Positions 1 to 10,501 of a stretch of 64,000 bases of DNA are shown piece by piece. The translations under genes were made by a program, and so were the position numbers. Numbering within the stretch: position 1 is the first letter of the stretch; the number at the start of each line of letters is the position of its first letter. Source of the stretch: Streptomyces flavofungini. Its GTDB lineage: Bacteria > Actinomycetota > Actinomycetes > Streptomycetales > Streptomycetaceae. Under the pieces are notes generated by a model that worked only from the letters and a program-made list of their open reading frames with translations, searched no databases and was not told where the DNA came from. Where the stretch lies: assembly GCF_030388665.1 (NCBI RefSeq), contig NZ_CP128846.1:4910501-4974500 (forward strand), written 5' to 3'.

Positions 1-923
1 CCTCGGCCGACCTGCTCGTCCTGCTGCCCGACATCACGTGGCAGGCGTACAACCTCTACCCGGAGGACGGCCACACCGGCGCCAGCCTCTACCACGCCTG
101 GGACGACTACGGCCGCCTGCTCGGCGAGAGCGAGGCCGCGACGACGGTCTCCTTCGACCGGCCGTACGCGGGCGCGGGCCTGCCCCTGCACGTGGGCCAT
201 GCCTACGACTTCATCCGCTGGGCCGAGCGCTACGGCTACGACCTCGCCTACGCCGACACCCGCGACCTGCACGCGGGCCGCATCGACCCCACCCGCTACC
301 GGGGCCTGGTCTTCCCCGGCCACGACGAGTACTGGTCGACGGCGATGCGCCGCACCACCGAGCTGGCCCGCGAGTCCGGCACGTCCCTGGTCTTCCTCTC
401 CGCCAACACCATGTACTGGCAGGTCGAGTTGGGCCCTTCGCCCTCCGGCGTCCCGGACCGCCTGCTCACCTGCCGAAAACGCCGGGGCCCCGGCAAGGCC
501 GCGCTGTGGCGCGAAGCGGACGTCCCCGAGCAGCAGTTGATCGGCATCCAGTACGCGGGCCGGGTCCCCGAGCCGCACCCCCTGATCGTCCGCAACGCCG
601 ACCACTGGCTGTGGGAGGCGACCGGCGCGCACGAGAGCGACGAGATCGACGGCCTGGTCGCGGGCGAGGCCGACCGCTACTTCCCGCGCACCGCGCTCCC
701 CGAGCACCAGGACCGCATCCTGCTCGCCCACTCCCCGTACGAGGACAGCGAGGGAGCCGTGCGCCACCAGGAGACCTCGCTGTACCGCGCCCCGTCCGGC
801 GCCCTCGTCTTCGCGTCGGGCACCTTCGCCTGGTCCCCGGCCCTGGACCGCCCCGGCCACATCGACGCACGCGTCCAGCGCGCCACAGCCAACCTCCTGG
901 ACCGCATCTGCAAACGCGACTGA
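1..923 (+). CDS. N,N-dimethylformamidase beta subunit-like protein, C-terminal part (5' end outside window)
   Basis: The open frame enters from the left edge (reading frame starting at base 3) and ends at the TGA at 921-923, giving about 306 residues. The visible part begins SADLLVLLPDITWQAYN and contains blocks PGHDEYWS, SANTMYWQVEL and a final FASGTFAWSPALD. These are features I associate with the large C-terminal domain found in the beta subunit of N,N-dimethylformamidase and in many secreted actinobacterial homologues of unknown substrate. The N-terminus, any signal peptide and the start codon lie outside the window. It is followed after 130 bp by purC on the same strand, but nothing links them functionally. 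Family assignment is from recall of conserved motifs; the substrate is unknown. Confidence 0.7.
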   Translation, partial: SADLLVLLPDITWQAYNLYPEDGHTGASLYHAWDDYGRLLGESEAATTVSFDRPYAGAGLPLHVGHAYDFIRWAERYGYDLAYADTRDLHAGRIDPTRYRGLVFPGHDEYWSTAMRRTTELARESGTSLVFLSANTMYWQVELGPSPSGVPDRLLTCRKRRGPGKAALWREADVPEQQLIGIQYAGRVPEPHPLIVRNADHWLWEATGAHESDEIDGLVAGEADRYFPRTALPEHQDRILLAHSPYEDSEGAVRHQETSLYRAPSGALVFASGTFAWSPALDRPGHIDARVQRATANLLDRICKRD

Positions 924-1053
924 GGCCCCGCCCCAGCGGACACGACCGAGGCCCGTTCGCGTTCACCACGCCCCGTCCGGGCAACCCGTGGCCAAAGCCA
1001 GCTCCCGCATACGGGAGAATCGAGGACATTGGACAGAACCACGGGGAGGAACC

Positions 1054-1968
1054 GTGTCCGGATTCGTCGAAAAGCCCGAGCCGATCCAGGTTCCGGGTCT
1101 GGTGCATCTGCACACCGGCAAGGTGCGCGAGCTGTACCGGAACGAGGCGGGCGACCTCGTGATGGTCGCCAGCGACCGCTTGTCCGCGTACGACTGGGTG
1201 CTGCCCACGGAGATCCCCGACAAGGGGCGGGTGCTCACCCGGCTCTCCCTGTGGTGGTTCGACCAGCTCGCCGACCTGGCGCCCAACCACGTCATCTCCA
1301 CCGACGTGCCGCCCGGCGCCCCCGCCGACTGGGAGGGCCGCACGCTCATCTGCAAGTCCCTGGCGATGGTGCCGGTCGAGTGCGTGGCCCGCGGCTATCT
1401 GGCCGGTTCGGGGCTCGTCGAGTACGAGCGGTCCCGCACCGTCTGCGGCCTCGCCCTGCCCGAGGGCCTGGAGAACGGCTCCGAGCTGCCCGCGCCCATC
1501 TTCACGCCCGCCACGAAGGCCGAGGTCGGCGAGCACGACGAGAACGTGTCGTACGAGGAAGCGGCCCGCCGGGTCGGCGCCGACACCGCCGCCCAGCTGC
1601 GCCAGACGACCCTCGCCGTGTACAGCCGCGCCCGTGACATCGCCCGCGAGCGCGGTCTGATCCTCGCGGACACCAAGTTCGAGTTCGGCTTCGAGGCCCG
1701 CGACGGCGAGCCCGACACACTGGTCCTCGCCGACGAGGTCCTCACCCCCGACTCGTCCCGCTTCTGGCCCGCCGACGAGTGGCAGCCGGGCCGCAACCAG
1801 CCGTCCTTCGACAAGCAGTACGTACGCGACTGGCTCACCTCGGCCGCGTCCGGCTGGGACCGCACGAGCGAGCAGCCGCCCCCGCCGCTGCCCGCGGACG
1901 TGGTGGCGGCCACCCGCGCCAAGTACATCGAGGCGTACGAGCGGCTCACGGGAACGCCCTGGGCGTAG
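1054..1968 (+). CDS. purC: SAICAR synthetase (phosphoribosylaminoimidazole-succinocarboxamide synthase)
   Basis: PurC is the cytosolic enzyme that ligates aspartate to CAIR using ATP in de novo purine synthesis. The 304-residue protein shows HTGKVRELY near the N-terminus (nucleotide binding), ASDRLSAYDWVLP, VECVARGYLAGSG and LADTKFEFGF, all hallmarks of this family, and the length is normal. The GTG at 1054 is chosen because a strong GGGGAGGA ribosome binding site lies at 1043-1050; the frame stays open upstream but without such a site. A strong hairpin terminator follows 20 bp after the stop. In this chromosome purC stands alone, about 5 kb from purSQL and 13 kb from purFM. Confidence 0.97.
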   Translation: MSGFVEKPEPIQVPGLVHLHTGKVRELYRNEAGDLVMVASDRLSAYDWVLPTEIPDKGRVLTRLSLWWFDQLADLAPNHVISTDVPPGAPADWEGRTLICKSLAMVPVECVARGYLAGSGLVEYERSRTVCGLALPEGLENGSELPAPIFTPATKAEVGEHDENVSYEEAARRVGADTAAQLRQTTLAVYSRARDIARERGLILADTKFEFGFEARDGEPDTLVLADEVLTPDSSRFWPADEWQPGRNQPSFDKQYVRDWLTSAASGWDRTSEQPPPPLPADVVAATRAKYIEAYERLTGTPWA

Positions 1969-1987
1969 GCACGACCGGCAGCACGAC

Positions 1988-2020
1988 AAAGCCCCCCGGT
2001 TCCGAGAACCGGGGGGCTTT
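1988..2020. terminator. Hairpin between purC and tRNA-Gly
   Basis: A 14-bp stem (arms AAAGCCCCCCGGTT and its complement) with a 5-nt loop closes with a short CTTT tail. It lies between the purC stop and the 3' end of the oppositely oriented tRNA-Gly gene, so it could end transcription from both sides. Confidence 0.85.
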
Positions 2021-2025
2021 CGCTG

Positions 2026-2098
2026 AGCGGACGACCAGGTTCGAACTGGCGACCTCAACCTTGGCAAGGTTGCGCTCTACCAACTGAGCTACGTCCGC
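2026..2098 (-). tRNA. tRNA-Gly (anticodon GCC)
   Basis: Read on the minus strand, the 73-nt gene has a 7-bp acceptor stem GCGGACG/CGTCCGC, D arm with AGCTCAGTTGGTAGAGC, anticodon loop TTGCCAA and T-loop GTTCGAA. The CCA end is not encoded. A sister gene at 6090-6162 shares a 46-base core and differs mainly by compensated changes in acceptor and T stems. Confidence 0.96.
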
Positions 2099-2121
2099 GC
2101 TGCGCCGAAGCGCGAGAGCAA

Positions 2122-2733
2122 CTATACCCAACCTCGCTCCCGCGCGAGACGCACTGCCGCATGCCGGTTCTCCGCGCCGATCTTGGTGACCGCCGAGGAG
2201 AGGTAGTTGCGGACCGTTCCCTGGGACAGCGCGGCCCGCTCCGCGATCTCCGACACGGGCGCGCCGTCGGCGGCGAGTTCGAGCACCTCGGCCTCGCGGG
2301 CGGTCAGCGGGGAGTCCCCGGCGGAGATCGCGTCGGCGGCCAACTCCTGGTCCACGTAGCGGTTTCCCGCGTGCACGGAGCGGATGATCTCCGCGAGCCG
2401 CTGCGCACTGACCGTCTTCGGGACGAACCCCCGCACACCGGCTTCGAGCGCCCGCTTGAGGTGCCCCGGACGGCCGTGGCTGGTGACGATCATGGTGCGG
2501 CAGTCGGGGAGTTCGTCCCGCAGGAGTGTGGCGACACTCACACCGTCGGCGCCCGGCATCTGCAGATCGAGCACGGCGACATCAGGGTGGTGGGCCCGCG
2601 CCATGGCCAGCGCCTCGGGTCCGGACGCGGCCTCGGCGACGACGACGAGGTCGTCCTCCAGGCCGAGCAGGGCGGCGAGCGCGCCGCGGATCAGATGCTC
2701 GTCGTCGGCGAGCAGGACGCGTACGGCGGTCAT
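2122..2733 (-). CDS. NarL/LuxR-family response regulator
   Basis: This 203-residue DNA-binding response regulator has an N-terminal receiver domain (about 1-120) with the acidic pair D10/D11, predicted phospho-acceptor D56 in AVLDLQMPG and the switch lysine K106 in GFVPKTV. A C-terminal LuxR-type helix-turn-helix follows (LTAREAEVLELAADG, then GTVRNYLSS). It is the last gene of a four-gene minus-strand operon (ABC ATPase, permease, sensor kinase, regulator), and its ATG overlaps the kinase stop by ATGA. By analogy with similar streptomycete sets it probably controls the adjacent ABC exporter in response to a membrane or antibiotic signal; that role is inferred. Confidence 0.93.
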   Translation of the reverse strand: MTAVRVLLADDEHLIRGALAALLGLEDDLVVVAEAASGPEALAMARAHHPDVAVLDLQMPGADGVSVATLLRDELPDCRTMIVTSHGRPGHLKRALEAGVRGFVPKTVSAQRLAEIIRSVHAGNRYVDQELAADAISAGDSPLTAREAEVLELAADGAPVSEIAERAALSQGTVRNYLSSAVTKIGAENRHAAVRLARERGWV

Positions 2734-4019
2734 GAGGCCCTGGCCTCCGGGGTGAGCGGGGCGGCGTCCGCCGGGCCGTGGGCCGCCGCGGTGCCCGGTT
2801 CCGGCAGCGGCACCCGCGCCGTGAGCCGGAAGCGTCCGTCGGCCGAGGCGTGCTCCAGCGTGCCGCCCACGGTGGCGAGGCGTTCCCCGAGGCCCCTGAG
2901 CCCGGACCCGCCGCTGCCGACGGCGGTCTCGGGCGCGCCGTCGTTCTCGATGGTCAACTCCGTACGTCCTTCCGTCACCGAAACCGTGATGGTGCACGTC
3001 TCCGCGTCGCCGTGCCGCAGCACGTTGGTGGTGCCCTCACGCACGACCCACCCCAGCGCTGCCTGTACGGCCGGGGGCAGACGGCGCTCGGGGTCGTGCG
3101 CCCCGGTCACCCGGCAGTCGATCCCCGCGGCCTCCAGGACGCCCTGCGCCCCGGCGAGTTCGGCGCCGAGCTCGGCCTCGCGGTAGCCGCGGACGACGTC
3201 CCGTATCTCCCGCTGGGTCTCGTGCGCGATCCGCTGCACCTCGACCATCTGGTCCACCGCCTCGGGCCTTCCGCGCCGGGCGAGCTGCACGGCGAGCTCG
3301 CTCTTGAGGGCGATGACGGCCAGGTTGCGGCCCATGACGTCGTGCAGGTCGCGGCCGAAGCGCAGGCGTTCCTCGGCGACGGCGAGGCGGCTCTCGGTCT
3401 CGCGGGCCCGCTCTGCCTCCCACATCACCGAAAGCGTCCAGGCCCCGCAGCGCGAGGTCAGCAGCGAGACCAGGCCGCCGCCGACGACGAGCAGCGCGAG
3501 CGCGGCCACCTGGCCCCCGCTCGCGCCGACGGCGGCGAATCCGGCCGCCACGACGACGAGGATGCCCGCGAGGTGGCGGAAGAAGCTCGGGATCGACACG
3601 GCGAAGCCCAGCGCCTCCGCGTACGGGGTGATCAGGAACAGTATGGCGAGGCCGATCACGTCGCCCTTGACGCCGTCGACCTGCTGGAGCGCGAGGGCGA
3701 GGCCGAGGCCGGCGGCACAGAGGCCGAGCATGACGGCCAGGTCGCGGTGCGGGAACGGGCCACGTCCCAGGTAGTGGTCGAGGAGCCGGCGCAGCGAGCG
3801 GTTGATCTGTACGCACTGGAGCGCGGCCACGGCGAGCATCGACCAGCCCAGGAGCTGCGCGGTGGGCTCGTGCCGCAGGTCCAGGCCCACCGGCACCGCG
3901 CACCAGCTGAGGAAGAAGATCCACGGCACGGTGTGCCACATGACGATGCTCTGCAGCTCGACCTGCTCGATCTTCCTCAGGCCGCGCCAGCCGCGCTGCC
4001 AACCCCGGATCCTGCCCAC
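2730..4019 (-). CDS. Sensor histidine kinase (HisKA_3 type), membrane bound
   Basis: The 429-residue kinase has several hydrophobic segments between about residues 28 and 190 (roughly five to six membrane helices, with no large extracellular domain). A cytoplasmic HisKA_3 dimerisation domain follows with FGRDLHDVMG (phospho-acceptor H226) and then a GHKL ATPase domain with TTNVLRHG and GGSGLRGLGERL. The GTG at 4019 is selected because GGGAG lies 4 bases upstream and because a longer frame would overlap the permease. Its stop overlaps the start of the response regulator by four bases. The short loops suggest an intramembrane-sensing kinase, as with BceS/LiaS-like systems that work beside ABC exporters; the ligand is unknown. 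Confidence 0.9.
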   Translation of the reverse strand: MGRIRGWQRGWRGLRKIEQVELQSIVMWHTVPWIFFLSWCAVPVGLDLRHEPTAQLLGWSMLAVAALQCVQINRSLRRLLDHYLGRGPFPHRDLAVMLGLCAAGLGLALALQQVDGVKGDVIGLAILFLITPYAEALGFAVSIPSFFRHLAGILVVVAAGFAAVGASGGQVAALALLVVGGGLVSLLTSRCGAWTLSVMWEAERARETESRLAVAEERLRFGRDLHDVMGRNLAVIALKSELAVQLARRGRPEAVDQMVEVQRIAHETQREIRDVVRGYREAELGAELAGAQGVLEAAGIDCRVTGAHDPERRLPPAVQAALGWVVREGTTNVLRHGDAETCTITVSVTEGRTELTIENDGAPETAVGSGGSGLRGLGERLATVGGTLEHASADGRFRLTARVPLPEPGTAAAHGPADAAPLTPEARAS

Positions 4020-4065
4020 CGCTCCCTGTCCCTTCGCCCGCTCGACGGCGTCCTGACGGGCGCCG

Positions 4066-4887
4066 CTAGCGCCGCGGCTCCCAGCGGAACCACTTGCGTA
4101 CAGCAAACACGCCGACCGCGATCCAGGCCACCGCGATCGTGAGGGCGCGCAGCGCCTCCCCCGTGTCCAGCTCACCGGTCCAGCCGCCGCGGATCAGCGC
4201 GATCACGGGGGACAGCGGAAGGAGTTCGCAGATCCTGGCGAGCTTGTCCGGCATGACTTCCAGGGGCACGGTCGCACCGGAGCCGATCAGGGAGGCGATC
4301 AGCAGTGGCATGACCATGACCTGGGCGCTCTCCACGCTCTGGCTGACGATCGAGGTGACCGCCGCGAGCAGCGGGAACATCACGAGTCCCAGGACCAGCC
4401 CCAGGGCCACGTAGTGCACGGCGCCGGGGGTGCCGACGTCGAGCATGGCGGCGCACATGCCGATCAGCACGAGGCACTGGACGAGGCCGATGGCGACGGA
4501 CGGCAGTGCCGCGCCCGCGAGGATCTCGGTGTCCCGCACCTCGCCGGTGCGCAGCCGCTTGAGCACGAGTTCCTCGCGCCGGGCCGCGTACACGGTGACC
4601 AGTGCCGAGTACACGGCGAAGAGCAGGGAGAAGGCGATCGCGGACGGCAGCAGGACCGAGCCGACGGAGAGGCCGGTGCCCTTCAGGTCCATCTCCTGGG
4701 CCGCCGACTTCATGGTGAAGGGCACCACCAGGGGCACGAAGAGCGCCGCGAACAGGGTGCCCTTGGCGCGGCCGATCAGGGTGAGCTCCGCGCGGGCCAG
4801 GGAGAGGAGCCGGCCGACCGGGGTGGTCGTGGTGGTGCCGGGGGCGGGCCGGTGGGTCCGCGGGGCAAGGGTGTCGGTGGGGCTCAT
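4066..4887 (-). CDS. ABC-2 type transporter permease
   Basis: The 273-residue membrane protein has about six hydrophobic segments (for example GTLFAALFVPLVVPF, VLLPSAIAFSLLFAVYSALV, YVALGLVLGLVMFPLLAAV). It carries the ABC-2 signature region, with ARREELVLKRLRTGEV after the second helix, as in DrrB/NodJ-like exporters. Its ATG overlaps the stop of the ATPase gene by ATGA, so the two are surely co-translated partners of one exporter. The kinase starts 46 bp downstream. The substrate cannot be read from sequence; drug or lipid export is the usual guess for this family. Confidence 0.92.
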   Translation of the reverse strand: MSPTDTLAPRTHRPAPGTTTTTPVGRLLSLARAELTLIGRAKGTLFAALFVPLVVPFTMKSAAQEMDLKGTGLSVGSVLLPSAIAFSLLFAVYSALVTVYAARREELVLKRLRTGEVRDTEILAGAALPSVAIGLVQCLVLIGMCAAMLDVGTPGAVHYVALGLVLGLVMFPLLAAVTSIVSQSVESAQVMVMPLLIASLIGSGATVPLEVMPDKLARICELLPLSPVIALIRGGWTGELDTGEALRALTIAVAWIAVGVFAVRKWFRWEPRR

Positions 4888-5879
4888 CGCACGGTCTCCT
4901 TCTGCTGGCGCGACCGGCGGGTGCCGCCGACCTGACGGACGTCGCCGGTCTCCTCGGCGGTCCGGGTGGCCTCCTGGGCGATCTGCAGGAACGCCTCTTC
5001 CAGCGAGGCGGCGCGCACGTCGAGCCGGTCCAGCTGGACCCGGGTCGCCTGGGCCCAGTTGAGCAGGGCCGTGGCGACCCGCTGGAGCTGGTCGGTGCGG
5101 AGCCGGATGGTGCGGCCCTCCACCTCGTGTCCGGTCACGCCGAGTTCGGCGAGCGGCGGCAGGTCGCCGGGGAAGTAGCCCTCGGGCAGTTGGAAGGAGA
5201 TGCGGGCGGGCTGGGAGGCGACGACCTCGGCGACGGTGCCGGTGGCGGCGATGCGGCCTTCGTGCAGGATCGCGAGGCGGTCGGCGAGGTTCTCGGCTTC
5301 TTCCAGGTAGTGGGTGGTGAGGAGCACGGTGGTGCCCCGGTCGCGCAGGGCGCGCACCAACTTCCAGGTCTCGCGGCGGCCTTCGGCGTCGAGCCCGGTG
5401 GTGGGTTCGTCGAGGAACAGCACGTCGGGGTCGCCGAGGAGGGCCGTCGCGAGGTCTAGGCGGCGCTTCTCGCCGCCGGAGAGCTGCTTGACGCGTACTT
5501 TTCCGCGGCCGGTGAGGCCGACGGATTCGAGGACCTCGGCGGCGGGGCGGGCCCCGCTGGTGCACCCGGCCCACATGCGCAGCGTCTCGTCGACGGTCAG
5601 CTCGGAGGGGAAGCCGCCTTCCTGGAGCATCACGCCGATCCGGGGCCGTACGACGGCGCGTTCGCGGTACGGGTCGTGTCCGAGCACGCGGACGGTCCCG
5701 GTGGTGGGTGCGGCGAGGCCTTCGAGGACTTCGACGGTGGAGGTCTTGCCCGCGCCGTTGGTGCCGAGCAGTGCGAACAGCTCACCGCGACCGGCGGTGA
5801 ACGAGATCCCCCGGACCGCTTCGAAGCCTCCCGTGTAGCGGCGCCGCAGGTCGGTCACTTCGATCACTTGGTCTGTCAT
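4884..5879 (-). CDS. ABC transporter ATP-binding protein (DrrA/CcmA-like)
   Basis: This 331-residue ATPase has Walker A GTNGAGKT (residues 39-46), signature LSGGEKRRL, Walker B VLFLDEPTTGLD and switch histidine in LLTTHYLEEAE. A C-terminal extension of about 90 residues is typical of DrrA-type exporters. It is the first gene of the ATPase-permease-kinase-regulator operon. Immediately upstream are inverted repeats of TTGTCAT (5922-5949), a likely operator, and then a polypurine tract. A 15-residue tail rich in R and T follows the conserved fold and is probably disordered. Confidence 0.94.
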   Translation of the reverse strand: MTDQVIEVTDLRRRYTGGFEAVRGISFTAGRGELFALLGTNGAGKTSTVEVLEGLAAPTTGTVRVLGHDPYRERAVVRPRIGVMLQEGGFPSELTVDETLRMWAGCTSGARPAAEVLESVGLTGRGKVRVKQLSGGEKRRLDLATALLGDPDVLFLDEPTTGLDAEGRRETWKLVRALRDRGTTVLLTTHYLEEAENLADRLAILHEGRIAATGTVAEVVASQPARISFQLPEGYFPGDLPPLAELGVTGHEVEGRTIRLRTDQLQRVATALLNWAQATRVQLDRLDVRAASLEEAFLQIAQEATRTAEETGDVRQVGGTRRSRQQKETVR

Positions 5880-5921
5880 GACTCAAGGCTCGCCCGCCGC
5901 CGGAGCCGCGGGCAGTGCGCG

Positions 5922-5949
5922 TTGTCATCGGCTCGCATGACAAATGTCA
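5922..5949. promoter_or_regulatory. Putative operator of the ABC/two-component operon
   Basis: A perfect inverted repeat TTGTCAT-N8-ATGACAA spans 5922-5943. A further TGTCA at 5945-5949 makes a second, tightly spaced inverted repeat with the right arm (TGACAAATGTCA). It begins 43 bp upstream of the ATPase start codon. It is a good candidate for binding of the cognate response regulator, but which protein binds is inferred. Confidence 0.55.
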
Positions 5950-5954
5950 GACGC

Positions 5955-6010
5955 GGGGGAGGGGGAGGGAGAAGGAGGGGGAGAGGGAGGGGGAGGGGGG
6001 GAGGAGGGAG
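5955..6010. repeat. G-rich polypurine tract
   Basis: Fifty-six consecutive purines, mostly runs of three to six G separated by single A or GA, lie between the ABC operon and the tRNA-Gly genes. Four or more G-runs with short loops fit a potential G-quadruplex or triplex. No gene is seen here. Confidence 0.8.
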
Positions 6011-6048
6011 CGCGGTGGTGGACGTGGAGGCAGCCGGTCCTGGGCATG

Positions 6049-6083
6049 ACGAAGGCCCGGTGTCTGGGACACCGGGCCTTCGT
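6049..6083 (-). terminator. Terminator downstream of tRNA-Gly
   Basis: A 15-bp stem with arms ACGAAGGCCCGGTGT and its complement and a 5-nt loop lies 6 bp beyond the 3' end of the minus-strand tRNA-Gly gene. It has no long T-run, as is usual for streptomycete terminators. Confidence 0.8.
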
Positions 6084-6089
6084 GACTGG

Positions 6090-6162
6090 AGCGAACGACG
6101 AGGTTCGAACTCGCGACCTCAACCTTGGCAAGGTTGCGCTCTACCAACTGAGCTACGTTCGC
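6090..6162 (-). tRNA. tRNA-Gly (anticodon GCC), second copy
   Basis: This 73-nt gene on the minus strand has acceptor stem GCGAACG/CGTTCGC, anticodon loop TTGCCAA and T-loop GTTCGAA. It shares a 46-base core with the gene at 2026-2098. The differences in acceptor and T stems are compensated on both strands, so the cloverleaf is intact. Confidence 0.95.
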
Positions 6163-6241
6163 ATTGCCTCCGACCAGCTCTCACTGATCGGCGCGAGCAC
6201 CAGCTTACCGCACCCGAATGGGTGGTCGGTGAGCGGTGCGG

Positions 6242-6313
6242 AGCGGGTGACAGGAATTGCACACTGCGCCTTCCCCCTGGAAGGGGGATGTTCTACTACT
6301 GAACTACACCCGC
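6242..6313 (-). tRNA. tRNA-Gly (anticodon TCC)
   Basis: This 72-nt minus-strand gene has acceptor stem GCGGGTG/CACCCGC, a D arm with TAGTTCAGTAGTAGAAC and anticodon loop CTTCCAG, giving anticodon TCC. The T-loop is GTGCAAT rather than the usual GTTCGAA. The CCA end is not encoded. It lies 79 bp upstream of tRNA-Gly(GCC) and could share its transcript. Confidence 0.9.
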
Positions 6314-6378
6314 ACGACTCCTCGGGGTCCGGCCTTTCGGCCTTGCCCTTCGGCGTGCTCCAGACTCTAGCTGACCAG

Positions 6379-6416
6379 CGGGGGTGCTGCGCAAGTCGGT
6401 TGCGCGAGCACCCCCG
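6379..6416 (-). terminator. Terminator downstream of lsrL
   Basis: A long hairpin has an outer stem CGGGGGTGCT paired with AGCACCCCCG and an inner stem GCGCAA/TTGCGC. It starts about 40 bp past the lsrL stop on the minus strand. Confidence 0.8.
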
Positions 6417-6455
6417 TTCCGAGGTCCGGGGGAGCCCCGTCGCCTGCGTCCGGAG

Positions 6456-6773
6456 TCAGTTGGCGGCCTCGAACGCCTCGTACACCTTCTTCGGGATCCG
6501 GCCGCGCGGCGGTACGTCGAGGCGGTGCGAGCGGGCCCAGGCGCGCACGGCCGCCGGGTCGGGGGTCACGGCCGTGTGCCGGTAGACCTTGCCGGACTTC
6601 GACTGCTTGCGGGCCGCGTCCAGGTAGGGCGCGAGCACCTTGCGGAGTTTCTCGGCATTGGTTTGGTTGAGGTCGATCTCGTACGACTTCCCGTCCAGAC
6701 CGAAGGCGACCGTTTCCGCCGCTTCTGAGCCGTCGATGTCGTCGAAGAGAGTGACCACGACACGCTGCGCCAC
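6456..6773 (-). CDS. lsrL: Lsr2-family nucleoid-associated protein (LsrL)
   Basis: The protein is 105 residues, the normal Lsr2 length. The N-terminal dimerisation domain shows VVVTLFDDIDGSEA and GKSYEIDLN. The C-terminal DNA-binding domain ends RAWARSHRLDVPPRGRIPKK, with the RGR AT-hook-like core that inserts into the minor groove of AT-rich DNA. Lsr2 proteins bridge DNA and silence horizontally acquired genes. Streptomycetes carry a main lsr2 elsewhere and this paralogue next to the purS region. The GTG at 6773 gives the family-typical N-terminus VAQRVVVTL; longer starts add unrelated residues. It is divergent from purS across a relatively AT-rich 457-bp gap. Confidence 0.9.
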   Translation of the reverse strand: MAQRVVVTLFDDIDGSEAAETVAFGLDGKSYEIDLNQTNAEKLRKVLAPYLDAARKQSKSGKVYRHTAVTPDPAAVRAWARSHRLDVPPRGRIPKKVYEAFEAAN

Positions 6774-7230
6774 GAATATCGGTCCTTTCGTGCGGCGCCA
6801 CCGCATTGACGTGCAACGATGTGCGGTGATGCCGACTGTCCGGCAGTTTTGGGACAAAGTATCGGCTATTGCCAATTCCTTTGTACAGTGCCCGGCATTG
6901 AATAGTGAAGCCATGGAAAACCAACCGCGTGTTCCGGCGGCGTGTCCGGGAGAATACGGGCAGGCCGGGCGCTTCCCCAGCAGGGTGGGTGCGGTGGGGT
7001 GGTGGGCGCAATGGTGAACTGTGATCTTTTCCAGGATTTTTCGCGGACGTGTCCTGCTCGACGCCGTGCCGACCCCTTCGAAGTGACTGCGGTCACGTAT
7101 GTTGCTACGAATCTACGCGGGTAGAAATTTTGTACGGGTAGTCTGAAGGAACCTGCTCGACGGCCCGCTCGGCGCCGACTGAGCAGTACCCCGCAAGCAG
7201 CAGCGCAAGCACCACACACCGGGAGTGCCA
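6774..7230. promoter_or_regulatory. Divergent lsrL/purS intergenic region
   Basis: This gene-free 457 bp is markedly richer in A and T than its surroundings (for example around 6840-6910 and 7085-7140). It must hold the lsrL promoter leftwards and the purSQL promoter rightwards. A plausible purS -10 element, TAGTCT, lies near 7138, but no convincing -35 is visible. I see no PurR-type box or riboswitch. Confidence 0.5.
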
Positions 7231-7494
7231 GTGGCACGCGTCGTAGTCGACGTCATGCTCAAGCCGGAGATCCTCGACCCCCAGGGACAGGCGGTGCAGC
7301 GTGCACTGCCGCGCCTCGGTTTCCAGGGCATCTCCGACGTACGTCAAGGAAAGCGCTTCGAACTCGAGGTGGACGGGCCCGTCGACGACGCCGCCCTCGC
7401 CCGTATCCACGAGATGGCGGAAACCTTCCTCGCCAACACCGTGATCGAGGACTTCGTCGTAAAGGTCGAAGAGCCGGCGGTGGAGGCGAAGTGA
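7231..7494 (+). CDS. purS: FGAM synthase subunit PurS
   Basis: PurS is the small dimeric subunit that bridges PurQ and PurL so that ammonia can pass between them in formylglycinamidine ribonucleotide synthesis. The 87-residue product shows the family pattern [18 protein letters not shown], then [16 protein letters not shown] and a C-terminal [17 protein letters not shown] at 7231 is chosen because GGGAG ends 5 bases before it; the GTG at 7225 overlaps that site. The stop overlaps the purQ GTG (GTGA), giving a tightly coupled purS-purQ-purL operon. Confidence 0.96.
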   Translation: MARVVVDVMLKPEILDPQGQAVQRALPRLGFQGISDVRQGKRFELEVDGPVDDAALARIHEMAETFLANTVIEDFVVKVEEPAVEAK

Positions 7495-8170
7495 CCGCTC
7501 GAATCGGAGTCGTCACCTTTCCTGGAACGCTCGACGACCGCGACACCCAGCGCGCCGTGCGCGTCGCCGGTGCCGAGGCCGTGCCGCTGTGGCACCGCGA
7601 CAAGGACCTGAAGCAGGTCGACGCCGTGGTCCTTCCCGGTGGTTTCAGTTACGGCGACTATCTGCGGGCGGGCGCCATCTCGCGTTTCTCGCCGGTCATG
7701 GAGTCGGTCATCGAGCAGGCGAAGGCCGGAATGCCGGTCCTCGGGATCTGCAACGGCTTCCAGGTCCTCACCGAGACCCACCTGCTGCCCGGTGCGATGC
7801 TGCGCAACAACCACCTGCACTTCATCTGCCGTGACCAGAAGCTGCGCGTGGAGACCAACTCGACCGCCTGGACCGCCGACTACGAGGCGGGCCAGGAGAT
7901 CTCGATCCCGCTGAAGAACATCGACGGACGCTACGTCGCCGACGAGCGCACCCTCGACATGCTGGAGGCGGAGGGCCGCGTCGCCTTCCGGTACCTGGAC
8001 ATGAACCCGAACGGCTCGCTGCGCGACATCGCGGGCATCACGAACGAGGCCGGGAACGTCGTCGGCCTCATGCCGCACCCCGAGCACGCGGTCGAGCCGC
8101 TGATCGGGACCGGCCGCACGGACGGTCTGGGATTCTTCACCTCGATCCTGAAGAAGCTGGTGGACGCCCG

Positions 8171-8174
<4 letters not shown>
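7491..8174 (+). CDS. purQ: FGAM synthase glutaminase subunit PurQ
   Basis: This class I glutamine amidotransferase of 227 residues releases ammonia from glutamine for PurL. The nucleophile is C87 in VLGICNGFQ, and H196 and E198 in MPHPEHAVE complete the triad. [16 protein letters not shown] forms the oxyanion region. The start GTG overlaps the purS stop, and the stop overlaps the purL ATG, so expression is translationally coupled. Confidence 0.97.
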
Positions 8175-10420
<2,246 letters not shown>

Positions 10421-10444
10421 CGCCGCTCCGACGAGAGCTGCGGG

Positions 10445-10477
10445 AGCCCCCGTTCGGACGTGGTCCGGGCGGGGGCT
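10445..10477 (+). terminator. purSQL operon terminator
   Basis: A GC-rich hairpin has arms AGCCCCCG..TCGGAC and GTCCG..CGGGGGCT around a 3-nt loop, 25 bp after the purL stop. Confidence 0.8.
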
Positions 10478-10501
10478 TCGGCGTTCCGGGATTGATTGAG
10501 A

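Noticed and set aside
6774..7230. A purine riboswitch ahead of purSQL
   Set aside because: None of the conserved purine-riboswitch loops is present, and this class is not usual in Streptomyces.
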